NCBI RefSeq assembly: GCF_000255555.1
Contig: NZ_AGRW01000046.1
Span: 32,928 to 96,927, forward strand
Length of the DNA: 64,000 nt
Origin: Treponema saccharophilum DSM 2985
GTDB taxonomy: Bacteria; Spirochaetota; Spirochaetia; Treponematales; Treponemataceae
Direction: 5' to 3'
Under the pieces are notes generated by a model. It did no database searches. It was not told the origin of the DNA and worked only from the letters and a program-made list of their open reading frames with translations. Shown one piece after another: positions 1 through 8,217 of the stretch (its first letter is position 1; every line of letters starts with the position of its first letter). A program made the position numbers and the translations under genes.

Positions 1-65
1 TAGAATTTCTGCTCATAGGCCGATTTGAAAACGGCATTCATCCTAAGGCTTTTGAAGGGGTGTCT

Positions 66-1841
66 ATGGCAGGAAAAAGGACGCTGTACAAGGACAAATT
101 TGTCCCGATTATTCTTATCTCAGGAATGGCTTTGCTGCTGCTTTTCGCTTACAACGCGATTTCAAGGAACATGGCGAAGAACAACCTGACGCAGGTGCTG
201 CGCGAGGAAGTGAACCAGAAGGGAATCATGATGGAGGATTATCTCCAGCCGGAAATCGCCCTGACGAAAAAACTCGCGTCCTCCCCGACAATCGTGCGCT
301 TCTTCAAGAATCCCAACGACGCAGAAAACCGCGAGCGGGCGTTCGCCGAGCTCAGGAGCTATAAGGAGGCGTTTTCCTCGCATATAGTCTTTTGGGCGAA
401 CGACGTGGACAAGGAATTCTGGAACGACATGAAACTTGCCTATGTCGTTGACCCGAGCAATCCCGACGACTATTGGTACAACATGACGCTCCACAAAACA
501 GACGTCTACAATTTCAACATAAACTACAACGCCGATATGGACATGACGTGCCTGTGGCTCAACGCGGTCGTGCGCGACGAAAAAGGAAATGCAATCGGCA
601 TGGCGGGAACGGGCATCGAACTCGACAACTTCATAAACAAATGCTACGAGACGCTGCGGAACGGAATCCACCTGTATTTTTTCAACGACGACAAGGAGAT
701 TACGGGCGCGCAGGACAAAGAGCTGCTTCTGGAGAAGGCATCGATAAAGCGCGTCTACAACGGAAGCGACGATTTTGACGCCTTGATGCGGGAGGCGCGC
801 GATTTGGCGAGCAACTCGAACGGGCAGCACACGTTCAGGGTCAACGCGAAGGAATACGGCGTCATGCGCTATTTGTCGAGCTACGGCTGGTACCTTATTG
901 CGACCGCCCCGACAAGCGCCGGAAAATCGAGCGGAAACATGGTGTTTTTGATTATCTGCATCGCGCTTGAGATTGTGTTTTCTGTTTTCGTTCTTTTCAT
1001 ATCGAAATTGCAGGCGATGATGAGGAAGGCGACTTCTGCGAGCAACCGCCTGATTGACGAGACGGAGGATCTTACCTCGTCATCGAAGGAAAACGCCGAG
1101 ACAGCCCAGAACCAGAGCGCTGCCGTAAAGGAAATCGTCGCGACGATGGAGGACAATACCGCGCTGTCCGAGAATATCTCGAAAAAAATAAAGGACGTTA
1201 CGAGCCTCGCGAACAAGACGTCGGAGGATGTTGCCGACGGAGTGCAGTACCTTGAGGAGAATGTCACGCAGCTCGGGAAAATCGCCGAGGCAAACCAAAC
1301 GACGATTGAGGGAATCAAGGCTTTGGGCGACAAAATCGCGAAGATTTGGGATATCGTGACGCTTATCAATGCCGTCGCGGACCAGGCGAAAATCATCGCG
1401 TTCAATGCCGAGCTTGAGGCGTCGAGCGCGGGCGAGGCGGGGCACAATTTCCACATCGTCGCCACCGAAATCCGGCGCCTCGCGGACGGAATCATCGACG
1501 GGACGAAGGAAATCAAGGAAAGCATCACGGAAATTCAGAAAAGCTCGGACAGCCTGATTTTGATGAGCGAGAGCGGAACGGAACGGATAAAAGAGGGAGT
1601 CGATAACGCGAAGAGCCTTGAGAACCGGTTTTCGAGCATAAAAAACGCGTCGGAAATTACGGCGGGAAGCGCCGACGAGATTACGACGATTATTTCCCAG
1701 CAGGCTGTCGCGAGCGAGCAGATTCTGATTTCGCTCAAGCAGATTTCAGGCGGCGTTGACAAATTCAAGGAAGCGACCGCCGAGATTTCCGTCGCCTCCG
1801 AAAAATTGTCATCGATTGCCCAGGAGCTGCGCAGAAAATAG
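66..1841 (+). CDS. Methyl-accepting chemotaxis protein, membrane-bound with a periplasmic sensor
   Basis: Chemoreceptor of about 591 aa. A first membrane helix (about residues 11-33) is followed by a periplasmic sensor of about 255 residues that looks like a Cache-type ligand-binding domain, a second helix (about 290-315) and a cytoplasmic coiled-coil signalling domain. The signalling tip (about 440-470) reads IIAFNAELEASSAGEAG, recognisably the MCP hairpin but divergent: the usual EAARAGE is EASSAGE. No clear HAMP domain is visible. ATG at 66 is preferred over the in-frame GTG at 60 because AGGGG (56-60) is well spaced for it. The next gene carries the same unusual tip, so the two probably signal to the same CheA/CheW set. 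Family assignment is firm; the ligand is unknown. Confidence 0.9.
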   Translation: MAGKRTLYKDKFVPIILISGMALLLLFAYNAISRNMAKNNLTQVLREEVNQKGIMMEDYLQPEIALTKKLASSPTIVRFFKNPNDAENRERAFAELRSYKEAFSSHIVFWANDVDKEFWNDMKLAYVVDPSNPDDYWYNMTLHKTDVYNFNINYNADMDMTCLWLNAVVRDEKGNAIGMAGTGIELDNFINKCYETLRNGIHLYFFNDDKEITGAQDKELLLEKASIKRVYNGSDDFDALMREARDLASNSNGQHTFRVNAKEYGVMRYLSSYGWYLIATAPTSAGKSSGNMVFLIICIALEIVFSVFVLFISKLQAMMRKATSASNRLIDETEDLTSSSKENAETAQNQSAAVKEIVATMEDNTALSENISKKIKDVTSLANKTSEDVADGVQYLEENVTQLGKIAEANQTTIEGIKALGDKIAKIWDIVTLINAVADQAKIIAFNAELEASSAGEAGHNFHIVATEIRRLADGIIDGTKEIKESITEIQKSSDSLILMSESGTERIKEGVDNAKSLENRFSSIKNASEITAGSADEITTIISQQAVASEQILISLKQISGGVDKFKEATAEISVASEKLSSIAQELRRK

Positions 1842-1849
1842 CATTTTTT

Positions 1850-1869
1850 CGGCATCGGCTCCGATGCCG
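1850..1869. other. Inverted repeat after the first chemoreceptor gene
   Basis: A perfect 8-bp stem (CGGCATCG / CGATGCCG) with a GCTC loop lies nine bases after the stop codon. The T-run lies before the hairpin (1844-1849), not after it, so it lacks the usual form of an intrinsic terminator on the plus strand. It may act as an RNA 3'-end stabiliser or a factor-assisted terminator. Confidence 0.5.
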
Positions 1870-1895
1870 AAAGCTATATATTATCTGAATTATTT

Positions 1896-1923
1896 TTGTA
1901 TCTCCCTTGAACTGTGGTATAAT
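1896..1923 (+). promoter_or_regulatory. Probable sigma-70 promoter with extended -10 for the hydrogenase-like chemoreceptor
   Basis: A perfect TATAAT (1918-1923) is preceded by TG and one base (1915-1917), the extended -10 arrangement. A weak -35 (TTGTAT, 1896-1901) lies 16 bp upstream. The element sits about 55 bases before the start codon at 1979, so this gene can be transcribed independently of the upstream receptor. Confidence 0.6.
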
Positions 1924-1978
1924 CAGGAACGTGCGCGTTTTTAGTTGTACGTTCTATTTTTTATGTTTGGATTAGCCT

Positions 1979-3931
1979 ATGAATGACTATTCAAGTGCGG
2001 AACATCTCCGACCCGTAATCAATGTCGATCCGGAAAAATGCTGTAACTGCCACCGATGCATCAGCGTCTGCCCTGTGAAAATGTGCAACAACGGTTCCGG
2101 AAGCTATGTGTCCATCAACCACGACCTGTGTATCGGTTGCGGAACCTGCATAGATGCCTGCGTGCACGGCGCGCGAACGGGAATCGACGACATGCCGGAA
2201 TTCTTCCGCGACCTGAAGTCCGGAATTTCCATCGTCGCAATCGTCGCGCCTGCGGTTGCGGTCAACTTTTCGGGCAAGGACCTGAACCTTAACGGATGGC
2301 TCAAATCCGTCGGCGTGAGGGCGGTGTTCGATGTCGCGTTCGGCGCGGAGCTGACGACAAAAAGCTACGTCGAGCAGATAAAGAAAGAGAATCCCATGAT
2401 TATGATTTCCCAGCCGTGTCCTGCTCTCGTCAGCTTCATAGAAATATACCGCCCGCAGCTGATTCAGTATCTGGCGAAAGCCGACAGCCCGATGGCGCAC
2501 ACGGTGGAATGTATCCGCCATTTTTATCCCGAATACCGCGACTGCAGAATAGCGGTCATCTCCCCGTGCTTCGCGAAGCGGCGCGAGTTCGACGAGAACG
2601 GAAGGGGCGACTACAACGTTACCATGAAGAATCTCGACCTCTATTTCAGGGAGCACAATATAGATTTGACCTCGTACCCGCAGGTCGATTACGACAATCC
2701 GCTCGCCGAACGCGCCGTTCTGTATTCGACGCCGGGCGGCCTCATGCGCACGGCAGAGCGTTTCGTTCCCGGAATTTCGTCGAAAACGAGGAAGATTGAG
2801 GGGCAGCCTGCGGTGTTCGAGTATCTTGCCGGTTTGGATCGCTCGCTTTCGTCCGGGTGCAAGCCGTATTATCAGCTCGTCGACTGCCTGAACTGCGAGA
2901 AGGGATGCAACAGGGGCGGCGGAAGCATAAACAACAACATGCCGCTTGACGAGCTTGAGGATTTGGTGGAAAGCCGCGCTCGCGCCAGGCAGGAGAAGTG
3001 GAGGACTGGCGGTAATCCGAGCAAGTTCGCGCTGAGGAAGCTTGAGAAGACGGTAAACGCGTACTGGAAACCAGCCATTTACGAGCGCGTGTATCAAGAC
3101 CGCAGCGTTGCCGTGGAGAAATTCATAAAGGAGCCGAACGAATCCGAACTCCAGCAGGTGTATGAAAGCATGGGCAAGCACAGCAAATCCGACATCTACA
3201 ACTGCGGTGCGTGCGGTTACAACAGCTGCGAGCAGATGGCGGTCGCCATTTTCAACGGGCTGAACAGAAAGGAGAACTGCCACCATTACGTCATGAACCT
3301 CGCAAATCAAGACCACGAGAAGGAAATCCGCGAGGCGATGAACAGCATCACCGAGGCAGTCCGTTCCGGAAGCGAGGCTTTGCAGAGCAATGTCCGCGAC
3401 TTGCAGGAAATCAGGAACATGAACATGCTCACGACGGAGGGAATCAAGAAGCTGAACACGAAGATGAACGGCATCTGGGATATCGTCGGCATCATAAGCA
3501 ACGTCGCAGACCAGACGAAAATCATCGCGTTCAACGCAGAGCTTGAGGCGTCCAGCTCCGGCGAGGCGGGAAAGAATTTCCATATCGTCGCGACGGAAAT
3601 CCGCCGATTGTCCGACACAATCATCGACAGCATCAAGGAAATCAAGAACATCATCGACGAGATTCAGAACGCGTCGGACCGCCTCATCCTCGACAGCGAG
3701 AAGGGAACGCGCCAGATAGACGCCAGCTGCGAGAACGCGCGGTCCCTTGAGCGTGGGTTCGGAAGCATTATGGCAACGTCCCGGGCAAGCGGCGCCGAGA
3801 ACGCTCAGGAAATCAAGAAATATGCGGGGCAGGTCGTCTCTTCCGGCGGCAAGATTTTCGACACGCTCCAGCAGATTGCGCACGGCATCGAGGAATTTTC
3901 CCAGAACACGTCTGCAACCTCCGATTCCTGA
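1979..3931 (+). CDS. Soluble [FeFe]-hydrogenase-like iron-sulfur protein fused to a chemoreceptor signalling domain
   Basis: A 650-aa protein without membrane helices, so cytoplasmic. In order: two 4Fe-4S ferredoxin motifs (C21/C24/C27/C31 and C51/C54/C57/C61); an [FeFe]-hydrogenase catalytic-type domain (about 85-335); a further four-cysteine Fe-S motif (C409, C412, C417, C434); and an MCP hairpin (about 445-650, tip at about 515-535). The four H-cluster ligand cysteines align as C147 (SQPCPA), C197 (SPCFAK), C306 and C310 (LNCEKGCNRGGG). The proton-relay cysteine of catalytic enzymes, normally just before the first ligand, is proline here. That pattern suits a sensor rather than a turnover enzyme. 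The likely role is H2 or redox sensing coupled to chemotaxis. Domain calls are firm; the sensory role is inferred. Confidence 0.85.
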   Translation: MNDYSSAEHLRPVINVDPEKCCNCHRCISVCPVKMCNNGSGSYVSINHDLCIGCGTCIDACVHGARTGIDDMPEFFRDLKSGISIVAIVAPAVAVNFSGKDLNLNGWLKSVGVRAVFDVAFGAELTTKSYVEQIKKENPMIMISQPCPALVSFIEIYRPQLIQYLAKADSPMAHTVECIRHFYPEYRDCRIAVISPCFAKRREFDENGRGDYNVTMKNLDLYFREHNIDLTSYPQVDYDNPLAERAVLYSTPGGLMRTAERFVPGISSKTRKIEGQPAVFEYLAGLDRSLSSGCKPYYQLVDCLNCEKGCNRGGGSINNNMPLDELEDLVESRARARQEKWRTGGNPSKFALRKLEKTVNAYWKPAIYERVYQDRSVAVEKFIKEPNESELQQVYESMGKHSKSDIYNCGACGYNSCEQMAVAIFNGLNRKENCHHYVMNLANQDHEKEIREAMNSITEAVRSGSEALQSNVRDLQEIRNMNMLTTEGIKKLNTKMNGIWDIVGIISNVADQTKIIAFNAELEASSSGEAGKNFHIVATEIRRLSDTIIDSIKEIKNIIDEIQNASDRLILDSEKGTRQIDASCENARSLERGFGSIMATSRASGAENAQEIKKYAGQVVSSGGKIFDTLQQIAHGIEEFSQNTSATSDS

Positions 3932-4075
3932 CGAAAGCAATCCGAACGCAAAAACTCCTGTCCGATGCGGCAGCTCGTGGAATTTCCGTCGGGAAAATCG
4001 GCGAATCTGTAAAAAAATCGGCATTCCGCATCAGCGACAAGATGTCGCGTCAGCAAAATGCCGGACAATATGACG

Positions 4076-4104
4076 CGGCACCTTATATGGGTGCCGATTT
4101 TTTT
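4076..4104 (+). terminator. Intrinsic terminator
   Basis: A 7-bp GC-rich stem (CGGCACC at 4076-4082, GGTGCCG at 4090-4096) with a 7-nt loop is followed by a run of T (4098-4104). It ends plus-strand transcription of the hydrogenase-like chemoreceptor and abuts the stop codon of the convergent pta gene. Confidence 0.85.
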
Positions 4105-5128
4105 ATGCCTGAAGTGCCGTTACCGCGACCGTGTCGACGATTTCCTCGACGTTGCAGCCGCGCGAAAGGTCGTTGAGCGGCTTCGCGAATCCCTGGCAGA
4201 CGGGGCCGATTGCCTTCCAGCCGCCCATGCGTGCCGCGATTTTGTAGCCGATGTTTCCTGCGTTGATGTTCGGGAAGATGAACGTGTTCGCGTGTCCTGC
4301 GACCGCGCTTCCCGGCGCTTTGAGCTCGCCGACTTCGGGGGCGATTGCCGCGTCGAACTGGAATTCGCCGTCAAGCGCGAGTTCCGGAGCCTTTTCGTGT
4401 GCGATTATCGTCGCGCGTGAAACTTTTCCGACTGTGTCGCCGTCTTTGGGGTCTGCGCCCGAACCTTTCGTTGAGAATGAGAGCATCGCGACGCGCGGTT
4501 CGATTCCCGCGATAGCCTTTGCAGTTCCGGCAGACGCGATTGCGATGTCCGCGAGCTGCTCTTCAGTCGGGTTGATGTTGATTGCGCAGTCGCCGAAAAC
4601 CGCGATTCCGTCGGAGAGGTATTTGTTCCCGCCCTCGGGAGCGACCATGATGAAGCAAGAAGAGACGGTCTTGATTCCGGGTGCAGTCTTGATGACCTGA
4701 AGTCCCGGGCGGAGCGTGTTCGCCGTTGAGTGGCAGGCGCCTGAGACGAATCCGTCAGCGTCTCCGGCCTTGAGGATGAGCGCGCCGTACATCGTGTAAT
4801 CTTTGAGAGCCGCCGCTTTTGCTGCCGCGACGTCAGCGTATTCGGGAAGACCCGTCTTCTTGTTGAGTTTTCCTTCGCGCGCCTTGTAGAGAATCTCCGC
4901 GTATTTGTCCGCGTTCGCGTCCGTCGTCGGGTCGACGATGTTCACTCCGCTCATGTCGAATCCGAATTTCTCTATCTCTGCCTTGTTTCCGAGGAGGATT
5001 ATTTTCGCGATTCCTTCCTTAACGATGACCGAAGCAGCCTCGACAACGCGCTTGTCCTCGCCCTCGCAAAGAACGATTGTTTTTCCTGCCGCTTTTGCTT
5101 TTGCCCTGAGTTCCTTTACAAAATCCAT
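4103..5128 (-). CDS. pta: Phosphate acetyltransferase
   Basis: Converts acetyl-CoA and phosphate to acetyl phosphate, the first step of the acetate-forming, ATP-yielding branch of fermentation. The 341-aa product has the length of the short Pta class (catalytic domain only). Family landmarks visible: CEGEDKRVVEAA near the N-terminus, FSTKGSGADP in the middle, and the C-terminal block with FPNINAGNIGYK and GPVCQGFAKPLNDLSRG. ATG at 5128 is preceded by a good AGGAG. Acetate kinase, the partner enzyme, is not in the window. The gene appears monocistronic, with its own promoter (5159-5187). It could in principle act on butyryl-CoA, but the sequence fits Pta best. Confidence 0.93.
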   Translation of the reverse strand: MDFVKELRAKAKAAGKTIVLCEGEDKRVVEAASVIVKEGIAKIILLGNKAEIEKFGFDMSGVNIVDPTTDANADKYAEILYKAREGKLNKKTGLPEYADVAAAKAAALKDYTMYGALILKAGDADGFVSGACHSTANTLRPGLQVIKTAPGIKTVSSCFIMVAPEGGNKYLSDGIAVFGDCAININPTEEQLADIAIASAGTAKAIAGIEPRVAMLSFSTKGSGADPKDGDTVGKVSRATIIAHEKAPELALDGEFQFDAAIAPEVGELKAPGSAVAGHANTFIFPNINAGNIGYKIAARMGGWKAIGPVCQGFAKPLNDLSRGCNVEEIVDTVAVTALQA

Positions 5129-5158
5129 AAATGACTCCTGAAAAATAAATTTGGTTTT

Positions 5159-5187
5159 AGAATATCACTATGAAAAACGAACCGCAA
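5159..5187 (-). promoter_or_regulatory. Probable promoter of pta
   Basis: Read on the minus strand, TTGCGG (5182-5187) and TATTCT (5159-5164) are separated by exactly 17 bp, 30 bases upstream of the pta start. Matches to consensus are partial (3/6 and 4/6). Confidence 0.45.
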
Positions 5188-5266
5188 TGTAAGGAAAATA
5201 AAAGTCCACTATGTTGAAAAAAGTCAACGGAAAAGCGCTTGCCGGGCATTTTCCGTTCTGAGTTCG

Positions 5267-5426
5267 GCGTGCCGGCGAACGCCTGTTCCGATGAGCAAAG
5301 ATTAGGACGCGCAATGGTAAACGGGGCGCCGATTCGCCAAGTTGGGAGGTACGCGCCTCGCGCGTGCCGGCGAACGCCCGTTCCGATGAGCAAAGATTAG
5401 GACGCGCAATGGTAAACGGGGCGCCG
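5267..5426. repeat. Direct repeat, 65 bp twice at a 95-bp period
   Basis: A 65-bp sequence occurs at 5267-5331 and again at 5362-5426 with one mismatch, separated by 30 unique bases. The second copy ends exactly at the stop codon of the minus-strand methyltransferase gene. The remaining intergenic sequence (5129-5266) holds the pta promoter and nothing else recognised. Short reading frames across the repeat look spurious. Confidence 0.9.
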
Positions 5427-6200
5427 CTATTTTCGGCAGACTAAGACCATTGTCTGCATGTTTTCGTCGTAGGGGTTCTGCTCGAAGTCTCCGAATATTT
5501 CGACGGTTTTCCAGCCGATTCCGAGAAGCGTCCTTTTCAAGTCGGAGGCGGAGTAGAGGCGCTGGACGAATTCGTGGTCGATTACGCTGCCGGTCTCCTT
5601 GTCCGTGAGAATCCATCGCGAGCGGAGCCCTTCCCACGCGCCGACGACACTGAATTCCGTGCGGACGATTTTTCCGGCTCGCTCGAATTCCTCTCCCTTC
5701 GTGAAATAGCGGATTGCGACTTCGCGGCTGATATTTTCGAGGATGAACGTTCCGCCTTCTTTTACGGAATCGAAAATCGAGCGGAGAATCTGCGTGTCCT
5801 CCTCCTCCGTGTCGCAGTAGCCGAACGACGTGTACAAATCGACGGCCGCGTCGAATTTTCCGATTCCGTGTTTTTCCGTGCGGAACGTGCGGAGGTCGTC
5901 GCGGATAAGGGTGAGGGGGACGCCCTCGTCGTCGGCGCTTTCCCGCGCGGCGTCAAGCTCGCTCTGAATCAAATCGACGCCCGTGACGTCCAGCCCGAGC
6001 GCGGCAAGTTCCACCGAAATCCGTCCGATTCCGCAGCCAGCGTCCAGAATCCGCGCGCCTTTTCCAGCTCCCGAAATGGAGACGACGCGTTCCGCTACCG
6101 CGGGCGCCTCTGACCAGCGCTGCTCGTCGAACATTATCGGGCCGTAGTTGTTCCAGAAATCCTCGGATTCGAACCATTCTTTCTTCTCTTCTTTTTCCAT
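5427..6200 (-). CDS. Class I SAM-dependent methyltransferase, substrate unknown
   Basis: The 257-aa product has the SAM-binding motif I ILDAGCGIGR near residue 50, an acidic motif II (VTGVDLIQ) and the following post-I region, as in the Methyltransf_11/25 group. No signal peptide or membrane segment, so cytoplasmic. It lies 42 bp downstream of uvrC on the same strand, with a GGAGG ribosome-binding site in the gap, so the two are probably co-transcribed. The adjacency gives no clear functional clue. The substrate (small molecule, tRNA or protein) cannot be read from the sequence. Confidence 0.8.
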   Translation of the reverse strand: MEKEEKKEWFESEDFWNNYGPIMFDEQRWSEAPAVAERVVSISGAGKGARILDAGCGIGRISVELAALGLDVTGVDLIQSELDAARESADDEGVPLTLIRDDLRTFRTEKHGIGKFDAAVDLYTSFGYCDTEEEDTQILRSIFDSVKEGGTFILENISREVAIRYFTKGEEFERAGKIVRTEFSVVGAWEGLRSRWILTDKETGSVIDHEFVQRLYSASDLKRTLLGIGWKTVEIFGDFEQNPYDENMQTMVLVCRK

Positions 6201-6242
6201 TCCGTGCCTCCGTTTTGTCGTGCCGTGCCGTTTTCGGGCAGG

Positions 6243-8216
6243 TTATTTGCTTTCGCCGTTCCCGCTGTCCGCAACGCGGGATTCCGCCCCGCCGAGGAAC
6301 GATTCGAGAATCGGCTCGTATTCCGTTTTGCCTTCCGTTATGCCGTCGATTTCCGCTTTGCGCTGCTTCCTCGATTCTTCCCGTTTCCGGCTGATTTCCT
6401 TCGCGGCGACGAGGATGTCGGCGGCGTCGCCCGCCCGAATGTGCAGCGATTCGGCGATTTCCGATTCCGGCGATTCGGAAAGCTTCTCCATCGTGACGAA
6501 TTTTTTCAGGAGGATTTTCTCGCGTTTCTCGCCGACGTGCGGAAGCAGCGCGAACGCCGATTCCGTGTTCTCCTTCGTCCGAAGCTCCTGGTTCCGGCTT
6601 GTCGCGAACCGGTGCGTCTCGTCGCGGACCCGCTGCATCAGCCTGAGCGCGTCGCTCCTTCTCGGAAGGCAAATCGGTTTCTTCGCGTGCGGCAGCCAGA
6701 TTTCCTCGTCGCGCTTTGCGAGCCCCGCAATGGGAATCGAAAGACCGAGCGAGGAGATTATCTCGTCCACGGCGTTCACCTGCCCGATGCCGCCGTCGAT
6801 GACGATGAGGTCGGGCTTTTCGGCTTCTCCGTTCGCGACGCGCGTGTACCTTCTCGCCGTCGCCTCCTTCATCGACGCGAAATCGTCGATTATCCCGTCC
6901 GTTGTCTTGAGCCTGAACGTGCGGTAGTTCTTCTTGTCCGGGTTCCCGTCGAGGAACGAGATGAGGCTTGCGACGGGAAATTTCCCGCCGATGTGCGCGA
7001 TGTCGAACCCCTCGATTCTCCGCGGCATGTTTGGAAGCGAAAGAAGCGTCATGAGCTCCTCCATCGCGGGAACGTCGCCCCTTTCGCGGAGCCTTCGGAT
7101 GATGTCCTCGTGCGCGTTGTGCGCCGCCATGTCGAGGATTGCGGAATGCCGCCTTCCTTCTCCGTTCTCGCTGTTTTCTGGCGTCGTCACGGAAATTCCC
7201 TGCCCGAATGCGCTTTCGATGTATCGTGCGATGAGCGACGGCGTGTCGTCGTCGCCTCCCTTTTTCGGGACGAAGATTCGCGGCGGGATGTCCGATTTGT
7301 CCGTGTAGTAGCCCGCCGCGAATTCCCCGGCAAGCTCCTGGTCGTCGCTCAGCGAAATCAGCGGGTAGTTGTCGCGCGCGATAATCTTCCCGCCGCGCAT
7401 TTTGAGCACGGTGAAGCTGACAAGCTCGCCGTCCCGGTAAAAGCCGATGTAGTCCGCGTCCTCGTCGGTGAATCCCTCTACGATATTCTGGTTCTGCATG
7501 ACGGAAAGCGCCTTGATTCCGTCGCGGATTCTCGCCGCCTTCTCGAAGTTCATCTCCGCCGCGGCTTCCTTCATCTTTGCCGTGAGCGATGAAATCGATT
7601 CGTCGCCTTTTCCCTCAAGAAGGTTTTTAATTTCTTCGATATATTCACTATAGGTGTCTTTGTCGATTTTTCCCGTGCACGGCGATTTGCACCTGCCGAT
7701 GTGGTAGTACATGCAGGGCGCGCTCCTATTTTTGAGCGTGCGGCAGTGCCTCAGCGGGTAAATTTTGTGTATCGCCTCGATGAAGGAGTCGAGCGCGGTC
7801 ACGTCCGGGTACGGCCCGTACAGAATGGAGCCGTCCTTGCGCGCGGAGCGTGCCTTTATTACGCGGGGGAAATCCTCGTTCGTGATTTTGAGGACTGGAT
7901 ACGATTTTCCGTCCTTGAGCTGTATGTTGTATCTCGGCGAATGTCGCTTTATGAGGTTGTTTTCGAGTATGAACGCTTCGTATTCGTTCGCTGTTGTGAT
8001 ATATTCGATTGAAACAGCGTTTAAAATCAGGAGCTTGGTTTTAATCGTTCTTTCACCGGAGAAGTAGGAGCTGAGCCTGTTCCGCAGGTTCTTCGCCTTC
8101 CCGACATATATGACGGTCTGCTCGTCGTTCCGCCATAAATAAACGCCACTGGAGCAAGGAGCTTTTAACGCGGTTTCGTGAAGCAATTCATAAGCTGGGT
8201 TATCTGTTGGATTCAT
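6243..8216 (-). CDS. uvrC: Excinuclease ABC subunit C
   Basis: Makes the dual incisions in UvrABC nucleotide excision repair. The 657-aa product has an N-terminal GIY-YIG nuclease domain (GVYLW..IYVGKAKNLRNRL, about residues 20-100), a UVR helix pair that contacts UvrB (MNFEKAARIRDGIKAL, near 220), the RNase H-like second nuclease (GFDIAHIGG...IVIDGGIGQVNAV) and C-terminal helix-hairpin-helix motifs (LLPHVGEKREKILL). ATG at 8216 is chosen because it leaves the usual ~20 residues before the GIY motif; further upstream translation in frame is not protein-like. No strong ribosome-binding site is visible. The start lies one base from the start of the divergent gene at 8218. Confidence 0.95.
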   Translation of the reverse strand: MNPTDNPAYELLHETALKAPCSSGVYLWRNDEQTVIYVGKAKNLRNRLSSYFSGERTIKTKLLILNAVSIEYITTANEYEAFILENNLIKRHSPRYNIQLKDGKSYPVLKITNEDFPRVIKARSARKDGSILYGPYPDVTALDSFIEAIHKIYPLRHCRTLKNRSAPCMYYHIGRCKSPCTGKIDKDTYSEYIEEIKNLLEGKGDESISSLTAKMKEAAAEMNFEKAARIRDGIKALSVMQNQNIVEGFTDEDADYIGFYRDGELVSFTVLKMRGGKIIARDNYPLISLSDDQELAGEFAAGYYTDKSDIPPRIFVPKKGGDDDTPSLIARYIESAFGQGISVTTPENSENGEGRRHSAILDMAAHNAHEDIIRRLRERGDVPAMEELMTLLSLPNMPRRIEGFDIAHIGGKFPVASLISFLDGNPDKKNYRTFRLKTTDGIIDDFASMKEATARRYTRVANGEAEKPDLIVIDGGIGQVNAVDEIISSLGLSIPIAGLAKRDEEIWLPHAKKPICLPRRSDALRLMQRVRDETHRFATSRNQELRTKENTESAFALLPHVGEKREKILLKKFVTMEKLSESPESEIAESLHIRAGDAADILVAAKEISRKREESRKQRKAEIDGITEGKTEYEPILESFLGGAESRVADSGNGESK

Positions 8217-8217
8217 A

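Noticed and set aside
1850..1869. Intrinsic terminator after the first chemoreceptor gene
   Set aside because: The T-run precedes the hairpin on the plus strand and is an A-run after it on the minus strand, so neither direction has the terminator form.
1991..4024. Long minus-strand open frame opposite the hydrogenase-like chemoreceptor
   Set aside because: Shadow of a clearly identified gene; its translation shows no domain and unnatural composition.
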